The notes under the pieces: generated by a model
Databases searched by the model: none
What the model was told of the DNA's origin: nothing
What the model saw: only the letters and a program-made list of their open reading frames with translations
Shown here: positions 8,801 through 10,359 of the stretch, piece by piece
Layout: each line of letters opens with the position of its first letter
Position numbering within the stretch: the first letter of the stretch is position 1
Origin: Paludibacter sp.
Lineage (GTDB): Bacteria > Bacteroidota > Bacteroidia > Bacteroidales > Paludibacteraceae
Length of the DNA: 10,359 nucleotides
Direction of reading: 5' to 3'
Assembly (NCBI GenBank): GCA_030655595.1
Contig: JAUSNQ010000190.1
Location: 1 to 10,359 of the forward strand
Made by a program: the position numbers and the translations under genes

Positions 8801-8878
8801 CAATATCTTTTAAACTTATTTACATACCAAACTCACTCTTACTGTTTTTGTAAAAGAATACTAATACCGAGGAGTAAA
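8769..8878 (-). promoter_or_regulatory. leu operon attenuator: mutually exclusive RNA helices
   Basis: Four segments can be read in transcription order. Segment 1 is UUUACUC at 8878-8872, inside the leader's Leu codons. Segment 2 is GAGUGAG at 8838-8832, immediately after the leader stop codon. Segment 3 is CUCACUC at 8791-8785, in the 5' arm and loop of the terminator. Segment 4 is the terminator 3' arm at 8782-8769. Segments 1:2 pair with two G-U wobbles, 2:3 pair perfectly over 7 bp, and 3:4 is the terminator stem. A ribosome stalled at Leu or Ile codons would cover segment 1 and leave 2 free to pair with 3, so transcription continues. A ribosome at the stop codon covers segment 2 and allows termination. 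The pairing is seen in the sequence; the mechanism is inferred from classical amino-acid attenuation. Confidence 0.78.
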
Positions 8879-8901
8879 ATATGTAGAAAGTTGTTATTCA
8901 T
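8839..8901 (-). CDS. leu operon leader peptide (20 aa)
   Basis: The small ORF reads MNNNFLHILLLGISILLQKQ, then TAA. It has six Leu (codons CTA, TTA, CTC, CTC, CTT, TTA) and three Ile (all ATT) within residues 6-17, and no Val. An in-frame ATG two codons upstream (8907) would add Met-Cys. Its start lies only about 15-20 bases after the predicted transcription start, and its stop codon directly abuts segment 2 of the attenuator. The peptide need not have a function of its own; its translation would serve as the sensor of charged tRNA-Leu and possibly tRNA-Ile. It is too short for ordinary gene calling. Confidence 0.8.
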   Translation of the reverse strand: MNNNFLHILLLGISILLQKQ

Positions 8902-8923
8902 GCACATTATTGTATTGTGTGTG

Positions 8924-8953
8924 CAAAGATACATTATTTTTATAAATTAGCAA
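8924..8953 (-). promoter_or_regulatory. Promoter of the leu operon
   Basis: On the minus strand TTG (8953-8951) is followed by exactly 19 bases and then TATCTTTG (8931-8924), a full match to the Bacteroidetes -33/-7 consensus. Transcription should start near 8920-8916, just ahead of the leader peptide. It sits directly downstream of the ORF6N gene, in the same orientation, with no terminator between them, so some read-through from that gene is possible. Confidence 0.75.
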
Positions 8954-8979
8954 GATATCAGCAAAAAAATATAGTTTTT

Positions 8980-9483
8980 TTAGTCATAAGCCAAATATCC
9001 TACCGGATTGAAAGGTTTTTGTTCTTTTTCTTTTTGCGATGCCAACTCTGTTAAGGCCTGATATATATCGTTAAATTGCAAATTTGTTTCAGCCTCCAAT
9101 TGTTGAATTTTCTGAGCAAGATCTTCGTAACCAAAAATTAGTTTTCTGAGTTCAACGAAGGCCCGCATGATTTGAATGTTAATTTCAATTGCAACAGGGC
9201 TTCTAAGGACAGAAGATAACATGGCAACTCCCAGTTCTGTAAACGCATAAGGAGGTCTTCTGATACCCCCTTTTTTTGAGGTCACAAATTGTGACCTCAA
9301 AAAATTAAACTCTTTTTCAGTGAGTTGAAACATAAAGTCAGGCGGAAATCTTCCCGCATTTCTTTTTACACTCTGATTAAGTATTTTAGTTTCAGTTTGG
9401 TACATTTCTGCCAAATCAAAATCCAACATTACATATTGTCCTCTTACTTCTAAAATCTTGTTTTGAATGATTTGTAGTTCCAT
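8980..9483 (-). CDS. ORF6N domain-containing protein
   Basis: This 167-residue cytoplasmic protein has an N-terminal ORF6N domain (about 8-95). Recognisable parts are VRGQYVMLDFDLAEMYQTETKILNQSVKRN (start of domain), FPPDFMFQLTEKE (46-58) and RRPPYAFTELGVAMLSSVL (75-93). A likely coiled-coil stretch (about 118-152) and a short tail follow. ORF6N is a DNA-binding-type domain first noted in phage proteins (KilA-N/Bro-related) and is common in Bacteroidetes chromosomes, usually without known function. No phage or mobile-element genes adjoin it here. The segment encoding LRSQFVT is part of a perfect DNA palindrome. It is transcribed towards the leu operon and has its own probable promoter. A regulatory or DNA-binding role is inferred only from the domain. 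Confidence 0.85.
   Translation of the reverse strand: MELQIIQNKILEVRGQYVMLDFDLAEMYQTETKILNQSVKRNAGRFPPDFMFQLTEKEFNFLRSQFVTSKKGGIRRPPYAFTELGVAMLSSVLRSPVAIEINIQIMRAFVELRKLIFGYEDLAQKIQQLEAETNLQFNDIYQALTELASQKEKEQKPFNPVGYLAYD
9272..9304. repeat. Perfect 33-base palindrome within the ORF6N gene
   Basis: Arms 9272-9287 and 9289-9304 are exact inverted copies of 16 bases around a single central A. The core is GAGGTCACAA-A-TTGTGACCTC, flanked by six T's on the left and six A's on the right. It falls within codons for residues 60-70 (NFLRSQFVTSK). On neither strand is the right arm followed by a U-tract, so it is not a terminator. It could bind a dimeric protein or fold in the mRNA. Confidence 0.85.
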
Positions 9484-9511
9484 ACAAATAAATTGTTCTG
9501 ATTAAGTTTTG

Positions 9512-9539
9512 CAAAGAAAGAAAATAGATTTTACATCAA
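9512..9539 (-). promoter_or_regulatory. Probable promoter of the ORF6N gene
   Basis: On the minus strand TTG (9539-9537) is followed by 17 bases and TTTCTTTG (9519-9512), one mismatch from TAnnTTTG. It lies about 30 bases before the ATG at 9483, giving a short UTR. It is weaker than the other promoters in the window. Confidence 0.45.
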
Positions 9540-9587
9540 TCACGCAAAAAAGCAATTAATTTGATGTCGGGTAAATATTTTTACTTT

Positions 9588-9617
9588 TTGCATATTTCAA
9601 ATTATTGCATACCTTTG
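9588..9617 (+). promoter_or_regulatory. Promoter of the riboswitch-TonB receptor transcript
   Basis: TTG at 9588-9590, 19 bases, then TACCTTTG at 9610-9617 match the Bacteroidetes promoter consensus in full. Transcription would start near 9621-9625, about 40 bases before the riboswitch aptamer. It diverges from the ORF6N promoter. Confidence 0.75.
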
Positions 9618-9664
9618 CCCCCGGATTCGATTATCAAACGTGAACAAATATTTTCACGCATCTG

Positions 9665-9741
9665 ATCCCTGGGGGTGCCTTAATAATACGGGCTGAGATC
9701 ATACCCTTTGAACCTGGACGGATAATGCCGTTGAGGGAAGA
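9665..9741 (+). promoter_or_regulatory. TPP (thiamine pyrophosphate) riboswitch, THI element
   Basis: The conserved THI-box core is present in order: GGGGTGCC (9672-9679), GGCTGAGATCATACCC (9691-9706), TTTGAACCTGGACGGATAATG (9707-9727, the pyrophosphate-side arm) and CCGTTGAGGGAAG (9728-9740). CTGAGA (9693-9698) is the pyrimidine-sensing loop. ACGG (9718-9721) and CCGT (9728-9731) close the second arm. GGGG with ACCC makes the other helix, and CCCT (9667-9670) with AGGG (9734-9737) may close the outside. TPP binding should reduce expression of the receptor gene that begins 70 bases downstream. No U-tract terminator follows. Confidence 0.93.
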
Positions 9742-9774
9742 AGCCAATCTCCGTTATAATTTTTGGACTCTCAA
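9731..9774 (+). promoter_or_regulatory. Candidate switching helix downstream of the TPP aptamer
   Basis: TTGAGGG (9731-9737), which belongs to the 3' edge of the aptamer, can pair with CTCTCAA (9768-9774) over 7 bp including one G-U. CCAA (9744-9747) with TTGG (9763-9766) is nested inside. This fold would compete with the ligand-bound aptamer and could be the expression platform. The RNA after it is A/T-rich without a U-run, and the ATG is 36 bases away, so how it would act is unclear. The pairing was found by eye. Confidence 0.35.
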
Positions 9775-9810
9775 AATAAATTATTAATTCATTATTTTAA
9801 TTAATTTGTT

Positions 9811-10359
9811 ATGAGAAAATTTTTTATTGCAGCCAGTCTGCTATTTTCAACAGTTGCCTTGATGGCGCAATCTTCACAAAAAAAAGATTCGATGCATGTG
9901 TTATTGAATGAAGTTACGGTAACTTCTATTCGTGCACATGAAAAATCTGCTGTTTCCTACAGCAATGTTTCCAAAGAGGAAATTGAAAAGCGAAATTTTG
10001 GTCAGGATATTCCTTATTTGTTATCGCTGACTCCCTCTTTTGTTGCCACTTCTGATGCCGGAACGGGTATTGGATATACAGGTTTCAGGGTACGCGGAAC
10101 AGATGCTAACCGAGTAAATGTGACAGTAAATGGTGTTCCTGTCAATGATGCCGAATCGCAGGGTGTGTTTTTTGTAAACATGCCGGATTTTGCTTCTTCT
10201 CTCTCTTCTGTTCAAGTTCAGCGAGGAGTAGGAACATCTACCAATGGAGCTGCGGCTTTTGGTGCCAGTATCAATATGCAGACTGAAGGATTGAGCCAGA
10301 AAGCCTATGCAGATGTATCAACAACCATTGGTTCATTCAACACCAATAAAAATATGTTG
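9811..10359 (+). CDS. TonB-dependent outer-membrane receptor, probable thiamine transporter (5' part, cut by window end)
   Basis: The first 183 codons are present and the frame is open at the window edge. A signal peptide (MRKFFIAASLLFSTVALMAQ, cleavage probably near 19/20) is followed by a TonB-box-like EVTVTS (about 34-39). A plug domain follows, with VSKEEIEKRNFGQDIPYLLS, GYTGFRVRGTDANRVNVTVN, GVPVNDAESQG and VQVQRGVGTSTNGAAAFGAS. There is no carboxypeptidase-like N-terminal extension, so it is a plain receptor and not SusC-type. The beta-barrel should lie outside the window. The TPP riboswitch upstream makes thiamine or a precursor the likely ligand; riboswitch-controlled thiamine receptors are known in Bacteroides, often with PnuT and thiamine pyrophosphokinase genes. 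Start is ATG 9811, with no Shine-Dalgarno sequence. Confidence 0.9.
   Translation, partial: MRKFFIAASLLFSTVALMAQSSQKKDSMHVLLNEVTVTSIRAHEKSAVSYSNVSKEEIEKRNFGQDIPYLLSLTPSFVATSDAGTGIGYTGFRVRGTDANRVNVTVNGVPVNDAESQGVFFVNMPDFASSLSSVQVQRGVGTSTNGAAAFGASINMQTEGLSQKAYADVSTTIGSFNTNKNML

Noticed and set aside
8753..8950. 65-codon plus-strand ORF across the leu leader
   Set aside because: It is antisense to the leader; the minus strand there is explained by promoter, leader peptide and attenuator, and the ORF's low-complexity sequence has no support.
9272..9304. The ORF6N palindrome read as an intrinsic terminator
   Set aside because: On both strands the hairpin is followed by A's and preceded by U's, the reverse of a terminator, and it lies mid-gene.
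10021..10215. 64-codon minus-strand ORF
   Set aside because: It is antisense to the plug domain of the TonB-dependent receptor and has no support of its own.

Overview
The window looks like chromosomal DNA from a member of the phylum Bacteroidota (Bacteroidetes). Four promoters fit the phylum-specific form TTG - 17 to 19 bases - TAnnTTTG (one with a mismatch), start codons lack Shine-Dalgarno sequences, and the DNA is AT-rich. The leu operon, the ORF6N-domain gene and a thiamine-riboswitch-controlled TonB-dependent receptor also fit this phylum. Bacteroidales is plausible, but the genus cannot be fixed from the sequence.

Layout. Bases 1-216 hold the tail of an unrecognised, probably broken reading frame and a good promoter. 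Bases 217-2150 (+) encode a biotin-dependent acyl-CoA carboxyltransferase subunit and a small biotin carrier protein. A 19-bp hairpin at 2173-2218 separates them from a convergent operon and can terminate both. Bases 2250-8747 (-) carry, in transcription order, leuA, leuC, leuD, a second LeuA-family enzyme that matches citramalate synthase (cimA), and leuB. Ahead of leuA (8766-8953) is a complete attenuation leader: promoter, 20-codon leader peptide with six Leu and three Ile codons, mutually exclusive RNA helices, and an intrinsic terminator. Bases 8980-9483 (-) encode an ORF6N-domain protein with a perfect 33-base palindrome inside its coding sequence. Divergent from it, a promoter (9588-9617, +) drives a TPP riboswitch (about 9665-9741) and then the start of a TonB-dependent receptor (9811 to the window end), probably for thiamine uptake.

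How the genes work together. LeuA commits 2-oxoisovalerate to leucine. CimA would commit pyruvate to 2-oxobutyrate and so to isoleucine. LeuC, LeuD and LeuB can serve both routes. The mixed Leu/Ile leader peptide fits an operon that senses both products. This link is the most interesting inference in the window. Two operon gaps contain repeat material: a 42-bp inverted repeat around a 7-bp tandem repeat between cimA and leuB, and a shorter, similar sequence between leuA and leuC.
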